Part shown: positions 17,350 to 25,662 of the stretch, piece by piece
Position numbering within the stretch: position 1 is the stretch's first letter
How the letters are laid out: each line of letters starts with the position of its first letter
Source of the DNA: FEN-1219 sp963713355
Lineage (GTDB): Bacteria > Pseudomonadota > Gammaproteobacteria > Steroidobacterales > Rariloculaceae
Length of the DNA stretch: 64,000 nt
Assembly (NCBI GenBank): GCA_963713355.1
Contig: CAVQLK010000008.1
Location: 450,051-514,050 of the forward strand
Direction of reading: 5' to 3'
Position numbers and translations under genes: made by a program
The notes under the pieces: generated by a model
The model's input: only the letters and a program-made list of their open reading frames with translations
What the model was told of the DNA's origin: nothing
Database searches by the model: none

Positions 17350-19014
17350 ATGAAAACCGCAACCACCCGAGCCGCCGCACTGGTGGGACTCGCCGCGCTC
17401 GTAGCAGCGCTTCCCACGGCAGCGCAGCACGCACATCAGGCGCCGTTGCCGCCCGCAGCGACGGAGCTGCATCCCGGTCTCGGCGACTATCACTTTCCCA
17501 TTACCACTACGAATCCCGACGCCCAGGTCTATTTCGACCAGGGCATTCGCCTGCTCTACGGCTTCAATCACGACGAGGCCGCGCGTTACTTCCGCCGCGC
17601 GGCCGAGCTCGACCCGCAAGCGCCGATGCCGTACTGGGGCGTCGCGCTGTCGATCGGCCCGAACTACAACGACAGCGCCGTCGACGCCGCACGCGCGCAA
17701 GCGACGTACGACGCCGTCAAGAATGCCGAGCAGCGCGCCGCCAACGCGAGCGAGCGCGAGCGCGATTACATTGCGGCGATCGCGAAGCGCTACCCGTCGC
17801 CGGAGCCCGCGTCCGACTGGCTCGGGTTCCACCGCGAGTACAGCGAAGCAATGCGCGCGATGGCGGCGAAGTATCCCGACGACGTCGACGCCGCAACGCA
17901 GTTCGCCGAGAGCCTCATGATGCTGCGTCCGTGGCAGCTCTGGAGCTTAGAAGGCGAGCCGGCGCCCGGCACGCTCGAGCTCGTTGCCGTGCTCGAGTCG
18001 GTGCTGCGCCGCGATCCGAACCATCCCGGCGCGAATCACTTCTACATTCATGCCGTCGAGGCGTCGCGCAGTCTCGAGCGCGCGATTCCGAGCGCGATGC
18101 GCCTCATGACGTTGACGCCGGGCGCCGGGCACCTCGTGCACATGCCGGGGCACATCTTCCTTCAGACGGGCGACTTCGACCTCGCCGCGGACACGAACGT
18201 CAACGCGTCCGCGGCAGACCGCGCGTTCATCGAGCGGACCGGCGCGACGGGCGTCTATCCGCTGATGTACTGGACGCACAACATCCACTTCATCGCGTAC
18301 GCGCGCGCGCAGCAGGGCCGCTACGAAGAAGCGAAGCAAGCGGCCGACGAGATGCTTGCCAACGTCGGCGACGGCGATCGCGAAATGCAGATGCTCGAAG
18401 GCTTCCGCCTCTATCCGCTGATGGTCGATCTGCGCTTTCACCGCTGGGACATGTTGCTCGCAGCGCCGGAGCCCGACAAGGAACGCCTCTTGAGCCACGC
18501 GTTCTGGCGCTACGCGCGTGCGATGGCACTCGCGGCGCAGGGCAAGGCGCGTGAAGCCACGGCTGAGCAGCGGCGCTTCGAGCGCGAGCGCGCCGCGGTG
18601 CTGCCCGAGGGCCAATACCTCATCAACAACAAAGCCGGCGATCTGCTCGCTCTGGCCGCCGGTACGCTCGACGCGCAGCTTGCGGCCGCGCGCGGCGACA
18701 GCGCGGCGGCGATCGCCGCCTGGCGCCGTGCCGTGACGCTCGAAGCGGCGCTGCAGTACGACGAGCCGCCGGCGTGGTTCTACGCCGTCCGCCAGAGCCT
18801 CGGCGCGGCGCTGCTGCGCGCGGGCGACGAGTCGCAGGCCGAAGCCGTGTTCCGCGAAGCCCTCGCGACGCACCCCCGCGACGGCCGCCTCCTCTACGGT
18901 TTGTGGCAAACGTTGCTCGCGCAAGGCCGCGCCGGCGAGGCACAGCTCGTGCAGCAGCAGTTCGCGCGCGCATGGCGCGGCGCGACGCTGCCGTTGACCC
19001 TCGACGACCTCTGA
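17350..19014 (+). CDS. Secreted TPR-repeat protein
   Basis: A 554-residue exported protein with a signal peptide ending near LPTAAQHAHQ. TPR-like helices run through the whole chain: VYFDQGIRLLYGFNHDEAARYF, YAKGLALA-like PYWGVALSIG, FIAYARAQQGRYEEAK and, near the end, LGAALLRAGDESQAEAVF and LLYGLWQTLLAQGRAGEAQ. A conserved centre (HPGANHFYIHAVEAS, HLVHMPGHIFLQTGDF) with several His is characteristic of a family of large TPR proteins in proteobacteria and Bacteroidota whose function is unknown. It probably continues the operon of the preceding lipoprotein. Confidence 0.75.
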   Translation: MKTATTRAAALVGLAALVAALPTAAQHAHQAPLPPAATELHPGLGDYHFPITTTNPDAQVYFDQGIRLLYGFNHDEAARYFRRAAELDPQAPMPYWGVALSIGPNYNDSAVDAARAQATYDAVKNAEQRAANASERERDYIAAIAKRYPSPEPASDWLGFHREYSEAMRAMAAKYPDDVDAATQFAESLMMLRPWQLWSLEGEPAPGTLELVAVLESVLRRDPNHPGANHFYIHAVEASRSLERAIPSAMRLMTLTPGAGHLVHMPGHIFLQTGDFDLAADTNVNASAADRAFIERTGATGVYPLMYWTHNIHFIAYARAQQGRYEEAKQAADEMLANVGDGDREMQMLEGFRLYPLMVDLRFHRWDMLLAAPEPDKERLLSHAFWRYARAMALAAQGKAREATAEQRRFERERAAVLPEGQYLINNKAGDLLALAAGTLDAQLAAARGDSAAAIAAWRRAVTLEAALQYDEPPAWFYAVRQSLGAALLRAGDESQAEAVFREALATHPRDGRLLYGLWQTLLAQGRAGEAQLVQQQFARAWRGATLPLTLDDL

Positions 19015-19071
19015 GGGTGCGCGCCGCCGCCCGCTGGCCCCGAGTTTGCAAGACCGGGTCGGGAGGAGTCT

Positions 19072-19434
19072 ATGCCTGGACACGACGGCCAAGGCGGCCA
19101 TAACCGAATCGATTGCGACTACTACACCTCGGCGCGCGCGGCGCTCGAGCGCCTGATGGCGTACCTGCCGAGCGGTTATGTCCTGTACTTCGACGAGTAC
19201 GAGTTCAACTTCGGCAGTCGCTTCACGGGCGAAGCGCGGCTCGTCGATGAGATCTATCGCGGCGAGTTCGGCGACGGTCTCGAGCTCGTGCTCGACAGCA
19301 ATCTGTCGTGGGACCTGCGCCGCTGTTATCGTTTCACCAATCGAAGCGCCCAGTCCGTGTTCGAGCGCAAGCAGGAGCTACAGCGCGTCGTCGCGTGGAA
19401 CCAGCGCGCAGGCAACGATTCGCCGCTGCCTTAG
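19072..19434 (+). CDS. Short protein resembling the C-terminal half of a class I methyltransferase
   Basis: A 120-residue protein. The stretch IDCDYYTSARAALERLMAYL followed by GYVLYFDEYEFN and then RFTGEARLVDEI matches the C-terminal half of macrocin-O-methyltransferase-like enzymes, including the Asp-Glu of the metal/substrate site. The glycine-rich SAM-binding half is absent: only 57 bases separate it from the previous gene. The ATG at 19072 has a strong GGGAGGAG before it, so it seems to be translated as an independent protein. It may be a remnant of a larger enzyme or a separate small domain. Confidence 0.55.
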   Translation: MPGHDGQGGHNRIDCDYYTSARAALERLMAYLPSGYVLYFDEYEFNFGSRFTGEARLVDEIYRGEFGDGLELVLDSNLSWDLRRCYRFTNRSAQSVFERKQELQRVVAWNQRAGNDSPLP

Positions 19435-19449
19435 AAGAAAACGATCCGC

Positions 19450-22400
19450 TCATTCCGCCTTGCGGCGGCGCCACGCCGCGAGCGCGCCCGCCATCAGCAA
19501 CGCGAGCAGTGTCTCGAGCCCGACCGCGCCTCCGCCGCCGCCGGTGGCGGCCGGCTGCAGCTGCACGTTCACCGTGCGCGTGACTGGCGCTGCGGGATTG
19601 CCCGCGAGGTCGGATACTGCATAGGTGACCGTGTAGGTGCCGAGCAGCGTGGTGTTGACGGGATTCGTCACGACGATTCGCGACGTGATGTCGCCGTCTT
19701 CCTTGTCGGTGGCCGTGGCACCGGCGTCGGAGTAGGGCGCGTCGATAATGAGGTTGACGGTCGCATCGCCGCGCAGCTGGATGACGGGCGGGTTTGGGTC
19801 GGGCTCGCCGAAGTCGCCGGTGCCGTCATTGACGAATATCGTCACGTCGTTGTCGCCGATAACGGCGAAATCGACGCGATCGTCGTTGTTGAACCTGCCC
19901 GCCGCGGCTCCGCGTGCGCCGGGCGTCGCGAGCTGCTGCGGATGCAGCGCGAAGGTGCCGTTGGCGGCGCCGGCATTCGTGAAGATGCGTACGCCGTTGC
20001 CGTTCAGGGCGAGCACGTCGGAGCGTGTGTCGACATTGAAATCACGGACCAGCAACGCAGCCGTCGCTGCCGCTCCGAGCTCGTCGGAGACGAAGAACTG
20101 GCCGCCCGCGCCCGAGGTGTTCAGCCACACGAGCGCGCTCGGAGCGGCGGGAAGCGTCGCGCTCGTCGCGCTCTCGCGCGCGAACACGAGGTCGGCGCGG
20201 GTGTCGGCGTTGAAGTCGCCCGCGGACACGGCGCTCGTGGGACCTGTCGCAAGCGTCGCTGCCAGCGTGAACGCGCCGCCCGCGTTGCGGTACACGGCCG
20301 CGCCGCCGCCGGCATTCGCCAGCACGAGCTCCGGCAGCGTGTCGCCGGACAAGTCGACGAGCAGCACGTCGCGCGCATCGTTCGGACCGATGCCGGCGCC
20401 CGGCGTGAATACGGCGCCCGAGCCCGTGTTGAGGAACACCGTGCTCGTGCCCGAGCCCGCGAACACCAGATCGACGAATGCGTCGCCGTTGATGTCGCCG
20501 GCCGTCACGGCGCGGCTGTCCACGGTGGCGTTGCCCAGCGCCGTGCTCGTGAACACGCCGTTGGCATTGACGAACGCGCGGTCGGGCGCGCCGATGCCCG
20601 CGGCCGTGACAATGTCGAGATCGCCGTCGCGGTCGAGGTCGATCACGGCGACGTCGGTCGTCAGCGTTTCGCCGCCGATGGTCTGAGGCGGCGTCGCGAA
20701 CGTGCGTCGCCCCGGGCTCGCCGGGTCCGCAACGTTCGTGAACACAACGACGCCGAGCGGCGAGGCCGTCGCGACGACGAGGTCGTCGAAGCCGTCGGCG
20801 TTGAGATCGCCGGTCGCCGCTGCGCGTCCGTTCGCCAGCGTGATGCGCTGCGCAGGCGAGGCCGAGACGCGCTGAGCGATGCTCAAGGACGCCGTCGTGA
20901 TGTCGTTGTCGGTTGTTTCGTCGAGCGCTCCGGCGCCGGTGACGGCCACTGTCGCGAATGCGAATACGTCACCGGCGAAGCTGCCGCGGCCTGCCAGCGT
21001 GATCGCCGTCGACGCGCCGCCGGCCAGCGGGCCGATCGCACACGCCAGATTGGTCTGGCCGCCGGCAGGCGTCAGAGTGCAACCGGTTGGCGGCGCATCG
21101 AACACGAATGGCACCTCGCCTGCGAACGTCGCTGCGAGCGACGCGCCTTGCGCTTGGACTTGCGGCGCGCGGTTCGTAACGGTCAGCGTCCAGGTCGCCG
21201 GCGTGTCGAGCGTCGCGGGGTTCGGGGAAGCGCTCATCGTCACTGAAAGGTCGACGCGTCCCGCGGGCACTACCCGGAGCTGGAATTGTCCTTGCACCGG
21301 CGTCGGCCGCGTCACGCCGTCCGAAACGGTGAAACGCACGGTATGGAGGCCGACGCTCGCGCCGATCTGCGGCGTTCCGGACAAGCGGCCGGCGGCGCTC
21401 AGGATAAGGCCGGCCGGCACTCCGCTCGTCGGCGCGTAAGTCAGCGAGGCTGCTTCCGTGTCGGAGTCCGTGACGAACGAGGTGAGATCGAGATCGAACG
21501 GCGAGTTCTCCGTGGCCGTCTGCTCGGGAATGGTCCTGATCGCGGGCGGGTTGTCGACATCCTCGACCGTGATCTGGAACTGAGAAGTGACGGCCGGCGC
21601 GACGCCGTCCGTCACGCTCATGGTCACGTTGTGCACGCCGACGTTGGCGTCCGCCGGCGTGCCGGAGATCGTGGCGGGGGGCGTGAAGGTTAGCCAGCTC
21701 GGCAGCGTCGGCGCGCTGATCGTCGGCGTCGTGCCGTCCGGATCGGACGCTGCGAGCACATATCGGTACGTGGCGCCCTCTTTCACCGTCGTCGGCGCCG
21801 CGTTCGAGATGAACGGCGGGTCGTTGACGGCTGTCACGTTGATCGTGACCGTTACCGCGGCGCTCTGCGCGGCGGCATCGCGCGCGCGATACGTGAAGCT
21901 CGTCGTGCCGTTGAAGTGGTCGGGCGGGTCGTAACGGAACGTGCCGTTGTCGTCAAAGAACAGCGAGCCGTTCGGCACATTGCGGACGATCTGCGCCGTC
22001 AACACGTCGCCGTCGGGATCGGTATCGTTGCCGAGCACGCCGGTGCCGCCGATGCTGAGCTCCGTGTCCTCGGCCGTCGTATAGCTGTCGGGCTGCGCCA
22101 CCGGCGGATCGTTGACGGCGGTGACGGTAATCGTGACGGTGGCCGTGTTGCTGCGCCCGGTGCCGTCGTCGGTCTGATACGTGAAGGACGTGGTGCCGTC
22201 GAACTCCGGGGAGGGCGGCGTGAAGCTGAACGAGCCGTTGGGTTGCAGCGCCAGCGTGCCGGTCGAAACGCCGCCAATCAGAACGGCCGTCAGCGGGTTC
22301 GAGTTCGCGTCCGTGTCGTTGCCGAGCACGCCGGGGGCGGCGACGTTGAGCGTCTGCCCTTCGTCGACTGTGAAGGCATCGTCCGCTGCGACCGGCGGCG

Positions 22401-22770
22401 AGTTGGGCGGCACGACGGTGATCGTGACCGTCGCGACGTTGCTGAGGCTCAAGCCCTCGAGCACTTGGTACGTGAAAGCGTCATTGCCGGCGAAGCCGGC
22501 GTTCGGTTGGTAGAAGAACGAACCGTCAGGGGCGGGGAAAAGCGCTCCGTTCGCAGCCGGAGTGAAGTTGACGGCTTGACGTCCCGGGCCGCCGGAGTCA
22601 TTAGCGAGAACGCCGGCGGCTGCGGGAACGGCTAGCGACGTGGCTTGCGGCGTCGAGTAGGCATCGTTGACCGCCACGGGCTGCGCAAACGCGCGCGAAG
22701 CCGCCATGACGGCCACGCATCCCACGATCAACCCCATCCACCAGACGGAAAACGCCCGTGGCGTCCGCAT
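19450..22770 (-). CDS. Large surface protein: cadherin-like and FG-GAP repeats, GlyGly-CTERM
   Basis: A 1106-residue exported protein. After the signal peptide come three cadherin-like/Ig units (VAVNDAYSTPQ, PVAADDAFTVDEGQ, PVAQPDSYTTAEDTELS), two putative Ig units of the He_PIG type (GVHNVTMSVTDGV; GLHTVRFTVSDGV) and a DUF11-like unit (VDLSVTMSASPNPA). Seven FG-GAP/VCBS calcium-type motifs follow (GDLNADGFDDLVV, DLDRDGDLDIVTA, GDINGDAFVDLVF, DLSGDTLPELVL and more), then a DUF5011-like domain. The tail GGGGGAVGLETLLAL with a final Arg-rich stretch is a GlyGly-CTERM sorting signal, normally processed by rhombosortase. The start at 22770 has GGAGG upstream. Likely an adhesin or matrix protein. 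Confidence 0.85.
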   Translation of the reverse strand: MRTPRAFSVWWMGLIVGCVAVMAASRAFAQPVAVNDAYSTPQATSLAVPAAAGVLANDSGGPGRQAVNFTPAANGALFPAPDGSFFYQPNAGFAGNDAFTYQVLEGLSLSNVATVTITVVPPNSPPVAADDAFTVDEGQTLNVAAPGVLGNDTDANSNPLTAVLIGGVSTGTLALQPNGSFSFTPPSPEFDGTTSFTYQTDDGTGRSNTATVTITVTAVNDPPVAQPDSYTTAEDTELSIGGTGVLGNDTDPDGDVLTAQIVRNVPNGSLFFDDNGTFRYDPPDHFNGTTSFTYRARDAAAQSAAVTVTINVTAVNDPPFISNAAPTTVKEGATYRYVLAASDPDGTTPTISAPTLPSWLTFTPPATISGTPADANVGVHNVTMSVTDGVAPAVTSQFQITVEDVDNPPAIRTIPEQTATENSPFDLDLTSFVTDSDTEAASLTYAPTSGVPAGLILSAAGRLSGTPQIGASVGLHTVRFTVSDGVTRPTPVQGQFQLRVVPAGRVDLSVTMSASPNPATLDTPATWTLTVTNRAPQVQAQGASLAATFAGEVPFVFDAPPTGCTLTPAGGQTNLACAIGPLAGGASTAITLAGRGSFAGDVFAFATVAVTGAGALDETTDNDITTASLSIAQRVSASPAQRITLANGRAAATGDLNADGFDDLVVATASPLGVVVFTNVADPASPGRRTFATPPQTIGGETLTTDVAVIDLDRDGDLDIVTAAGIGAPDRAFVNANGVFTSTALGNATVDSRAVTAGDINGDAFVDLVFAGSGTSTVFLNTGSGAVFTPGAGIGPNDARDVLLVDLSGDTLPELVLANAGGGAAVYRNAGGAFTLAATLATGPTSAVSAGDFNADTRADLVFARESATSATLPAAPSALVWLNTSGAGGQFFVSDELGAAATAALLVRDFNVDTRSDVLALNGNGVRIFTNAGAANGTFALHPQQLATPGARGAAAGRFNNDDRVDFAVIGDNDVTIFVNDGTGDFGEPDPNPPVIQLRGDATVNLIIDAPYSDAGATATDKEDGDITSRIVVTNPVNTTLLGTYTVTYAVSDLAGNPAAPVTRTVNVQLQPAATGGGGGAVGLETLLALLMAGALAAWRRRKAE

Positions 22771-22910
22771 CGCGATGACCTCCCTCGAGCCCGGGGGATG
22801 CACGTTTTATGCCCAGGGCCGCGCGCCTTGCAGGGCGCGGGCTTGCCGCGTCGTGCGCAGTTCTTGGGCCGGCGCTCACAAGACGGGGAACGAACGCGGC
22901 CGGGATTCCT

Positions 22911-24305
22911 TCAGGGCGGCGGTGCCGCCGGAAGCGCTGCACGCGGAGTTAGCGCGGGCAGCTCGACATTGACGACGAGGCCGGGCGAGTTGTCGCCGAG
23001 CGACAACCGGCCGTGATGCTGTAGCGTCACGGCGTTGACGAGTGCGAGCCCGAGGCCGTTCCCGGGCTGCGAGCGGGCGCGGTCGAGCCGCGTGAAACGC
23101 TGCAGCACGCGGCTGCGATCTTCGGCCGGAATGCCGGGACCGGTATCGGCCACGCTCAGCATCGCGCGATCGCCGCTGCGCGTGAGGCCGATGCGAACGC
23201 CGCCGCCGGGCGGCGTGTACTTGACGGCGTTGTCGACGAGATTCGTGAGCACCTGCGCGAGTAGCTCGCGATCGCCGTAGACCTCGACCGATTCCCGTGC
23301 CTCGGCACGAAGCGTCACTTGGCGCTCCTCGGCCGCGGCGTGGTAGAGCTCGCAGACGTCGCGCACGATCGGCTTGAGATCGACCGTCGTGAACGCGCTC
23401 CGATACGCGCCCGACTCGACGCGCGCGATGCGTAGCAGCGCATTGAACGTCGCGAGCACCTGGTCGAGTTGCGCGACGCATTCGCCCAAGTCCTCGCGGC
23501 TGGGATTTTCGGCCTCCGCGACGGTCTCGAGGCGATTGCGCAGCCGCGTGATCGGCCCGCGCAAGTCGTGGGCGACGCTGTCGCCGACGTGGCGCATGCC
23601 TTCGAGCAGGTTTTCGATCTGGTCGAGCATCGCGTTGATGTGCTGCGCAAGCTCGTCGTGCTCGTCGTCGCTGCCTCTGAGCGGCGCTCGCCGGCTCAAA
23701 TCGCCGGCCATGATTTGGCGAGTCGTGCGGTTGATCTCTGCGAGCCGCCGCTCCGCGCTCAAGGCGAGTGCGACGCCGCCGAGCAGCGCCAACGCGAGCG
23801 TCAGCGTGATGCCGTAGAACGACGCGCGCCGCAGCAGCTGCCTGATCGCCGTGAGCTCGCGGATGTCTCGGCCGACGAGCAGCTGAAACCCGGCGCCGAC
23901 GGGCAGCAGCATCGCCCGCACCGGCGTGTCGCTGTCGCGCTGCACGAAGTCGACCCATTGGCCGCGCGCGGTGCCGACGCCGACCGGCCACGCCGTCACG
24001 TTGCCCGCGAGCGGCCGGCCGATCGAGTCGGCGAGCAAGTAGAACGAGCGCCCTTCGGTGTCGCGCGCTTTGCGCTCCTCGATCACTGCACCGAGGCCGC
24101 GGATGCCGCCCCGCTCGAACTGCTCGGAAAGGCCGCTGATCTCGGCCTCTATCGTTGCATTCGTTTGCGTGTCGAGATACCCGAGCGTCGCCCAGTAGAT
24201 GTACGCCGACAGTGCGCCGACCGACAGCGCAAAAAGCGCCATGTAGGCGAGCGTGAGCCGGAACACGTTGGTGCGGAACAGCCGCGGTAGCCGCAGTAGC
24301 CGCAT
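22911..24305 (-). CDS. Two-component sensor histidine kinase (EnvZ/QseC-type)
   Basis: A 464-residue membrane histidine kinase. Two membrane segments (about 15-38 and 163-182) enclose a periplasmic sensor of some 120 residues. A HAMP domain follows (RRLAEINRTTRQIMAGDLSR), then the H-box VAHDLRGPITRLRNRLE with phospho-acceptor His246, and the ATPase with N-box NLVDNAVKYTPP, G1 ADTGPGIP and G2 GNGLGLALV. It lies five bases after its response regulator. The sensor domain contains no family I recognise, so the signal is unknown; the htrA gene across the intergenic region makes an envelope-stress role plausible. Confidence 0.9.
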   Translation of the reverse strand: MRLLRLPRLFRTNVFRLTLAYMALFALSVGALSAYIYWATLGYLDTQTNATIEAEISGLSEQFERGGIRGLGAVIEERKARDTEGRSFYLLADSIGRPLAGNVTAWPVGVGTARGQWVDFVQRDSDTPVRAMLLPVGAGFQLLVGRDIRELTAIRQLLRRASFYGITLTLALALLGGVALALSAERRLAEINRTTRQIMAGDLSRRAPLRGSDDEHDELAQHINAMLDQIENLLEGMRHVGDSVAHDLRGPITRLRNRLETVAEAENPSREDLGECVAQLDQVLATFNALLRIARVESGAYRSAFTTVDLKPIVRDVCELYHAAAEERQVTLRAEARESVEVYGDRELLAQVLTNLVDNAVKYTPPGGGVRIGLTRSGDRAMLSVADTGPGIPAEDRSRVLQRFTRLDRARSQPGNGLGLALVNAVTLQHHGRLSLGDNSPGLVVNVELPALTPRAALPAAPPP

Positions 24306-24310
24306 CGAGT

Positions 24311-24988
24311 TCAACCGTCGATCCGGTAGCCGGCGCCGCGGACCGTATGCAGCAGTGGCCGATCGAAGCCCTTGTCGATCTTCGAACGCAACCGGCTGAT
24401 GTGCACATCGATGACGTTCGTTTGCGGATCGAAGTGATAGTCCCAGACGCCTTCGAGCAGCATCGTCCGCGTCACGACTTGTCCGACGTGGCGCAGCAGG
24501 AACTCGAGCAGCTGGAACTCGCGCGGCTGCAAGTCGATCGGCTTGCCGGCGCGGCGTACCTCGCGCCGCAGCAGGTCCATCTCGAGGTCGGCGGCCCGCA
24601 GCGTGGTCGATGGCGCATCGACGGCGGTCTTCGCGCGCCGTGCCAGCGCTTCGAGCCGAGCGAGCAGCTCGCTGAACGCGAACGGCTTCACGAGGTAGTC
24701 GTCGCCGCCGGCTTTGAGCCCCTTGACGCGATCGTCGACCTCGCCGAGCGCGCTCAGGATCAAGACCGGGGTCGCGTTCGACGACGCGCGCAGCGTGCGA
24801 ATGACGGTGAGCCCGTCGATGCCGGGAAGCATGCGATCGACGACGAGCGCGTCGTAGCTTTCCGTCGTCGCGAGGAACAAGCCGTCCCTGCCGTTTGCGG
24901 CATGATCGACGTTGCAGCCGGCTTGCACCAAGCCGTTGCGGATGAACGAGGCGACGTCCGTGTCGTCCTCGATGACGAGAATTCGCAC
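24311..24988 (-). CDS. OmpR/PhoB-family response regulator
   Basis: A 225-residue response regulator. The receiver domain has the acidic pocket IEDD (residues 7-9), the phosphorylated Asp51 in VVDRMLPG, Ser79-type LSA and Lys101 in LVKPF. The C-terminal winged helix (LQPREFQLLEFLLRHVGQVV, and NVIDVHISRLRSKIDKG with TVRGAGYRIDG) is of the OmpR type. It is first in the operon with the histidine kinase. Regulated genes cannot be read from the sequence, but the divergent htrA gene is a reasonable candidate. Confidence 0.93.
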   Translation of the reverse strand: MRILVIEDDTDVASFIRNGLVQAGCNVDHAANGRDGLFLATTESYDALVVDRMLPGIDGLTVIRTLRASSNATPVLILSALGEVDDRVKGLKAGGDDYLVKPFAFSELLARLEALARRAKTAVDAPSTTLRAADLEMDLLRREVRRAGKPIDLQPREFQLLEFLLRHVGQVVTRTMLLEGVWDYHFDPQTNVIDVHISRLRSKIDKGFDRPLLHTVRGAGYRIDG

Positions 24989-25099
24989 CGTGCACCACCT
25001 ACGCTCGTCGTGCGCCCGAGCGTACGGTGCGCCCTCGGCTGCAAAGGCCGAGAGCCGCTCTCTTTACGCTCGAGCGCCGCGCACGAGTCGCGAGCCTCT

Positions 25100-25477
25100 C
25101 CGCGCGTCATCTTATAGATGCTTTCGATAGGGTAACGGAAGCCCCCACTTTGACCGCATCGAATTTCGCATAGACGCGGCTGCCAAACTGCGTGATGCCG
25201 ATGGCGTGCGCGAATTTGAAGATCGTGGCTCTTGAACGCGAGCTCGACGAGGTATGGATCGAACGCAGTCGCCCACACGACGACAGTGTCTTCGTCGATG
25301 ACTTGCCAGCTGTGCGGCCGCGTCAACATCGGAATGCTGTCGACCTGCTCGAAGGCGGGGGTTACAGCGTCGGCGTCGGCCTGCCTGGCGGCGGTTGCGA
25401 AACTTGCCGACGAGCCGGCCGTCAAACACGCGGCCAAGTCCGACTGCGGCAAGCTTGCGGATGATGGCCCCTGTCAT
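25100..25477 (-). pseudogene. Broken DUF6491-like secreted protein gene
   Basis: Reading the minus strand from the ATG at 25477 gives MTGAIIRKLAAVGL, then the similarity moves to a second frame (ACLTAGSSASFATAARQAD, then IPMLTRPHSWQVIDEDTVV and WATAFDPYLVELAF). It moves to a third (KFAHAIGITQFGSRVYAKFD) and back (GFRYPIESIYKMTR). Together these pieces resemble a DUF6491-type periplasmic protein of about 125 residues. At least three frame changes are needed, so this is a decayed gene or a region with several sequence errors. It sits between the two-component operon and htrA, and has a GGAGAA before the ATG. The remaining bases to 25662 form the htrA leader, where I see no further gene. Confidence 0.7.
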
Positions 25478-25662
25478 GGTGTTCTCCTGTATGCAGCCTT
25501 TGACCTTGGGGCAACGCTAGCCGCAGCGAGCTGAACCGAAACTTAACGATTCACGAGGTTTCGCTGGCTTCATTACAAAACCGTAGGGAGCCGTTGAGGT
25601 CGACGTAACGCCGGCGCCCCTATCTTGGCGCCCATCAACCAACGCTTTTCAGGAGACCGACA

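Noticed and set aside
22804..22910. GC-rich inverted sequence upstream of the surface-protein gene considered as a riboswitch
   Set aside because: Hairpins can be drawn but none of the conserved motifs of known riboswitch classes is present.
25500..25662. Possible sigma-E or CpxR promoter before htrA
   Set aside because: A weak GAAACTT is present but no -10 partner at proper distance and no tandem GTAAA boxes, so no site is called.
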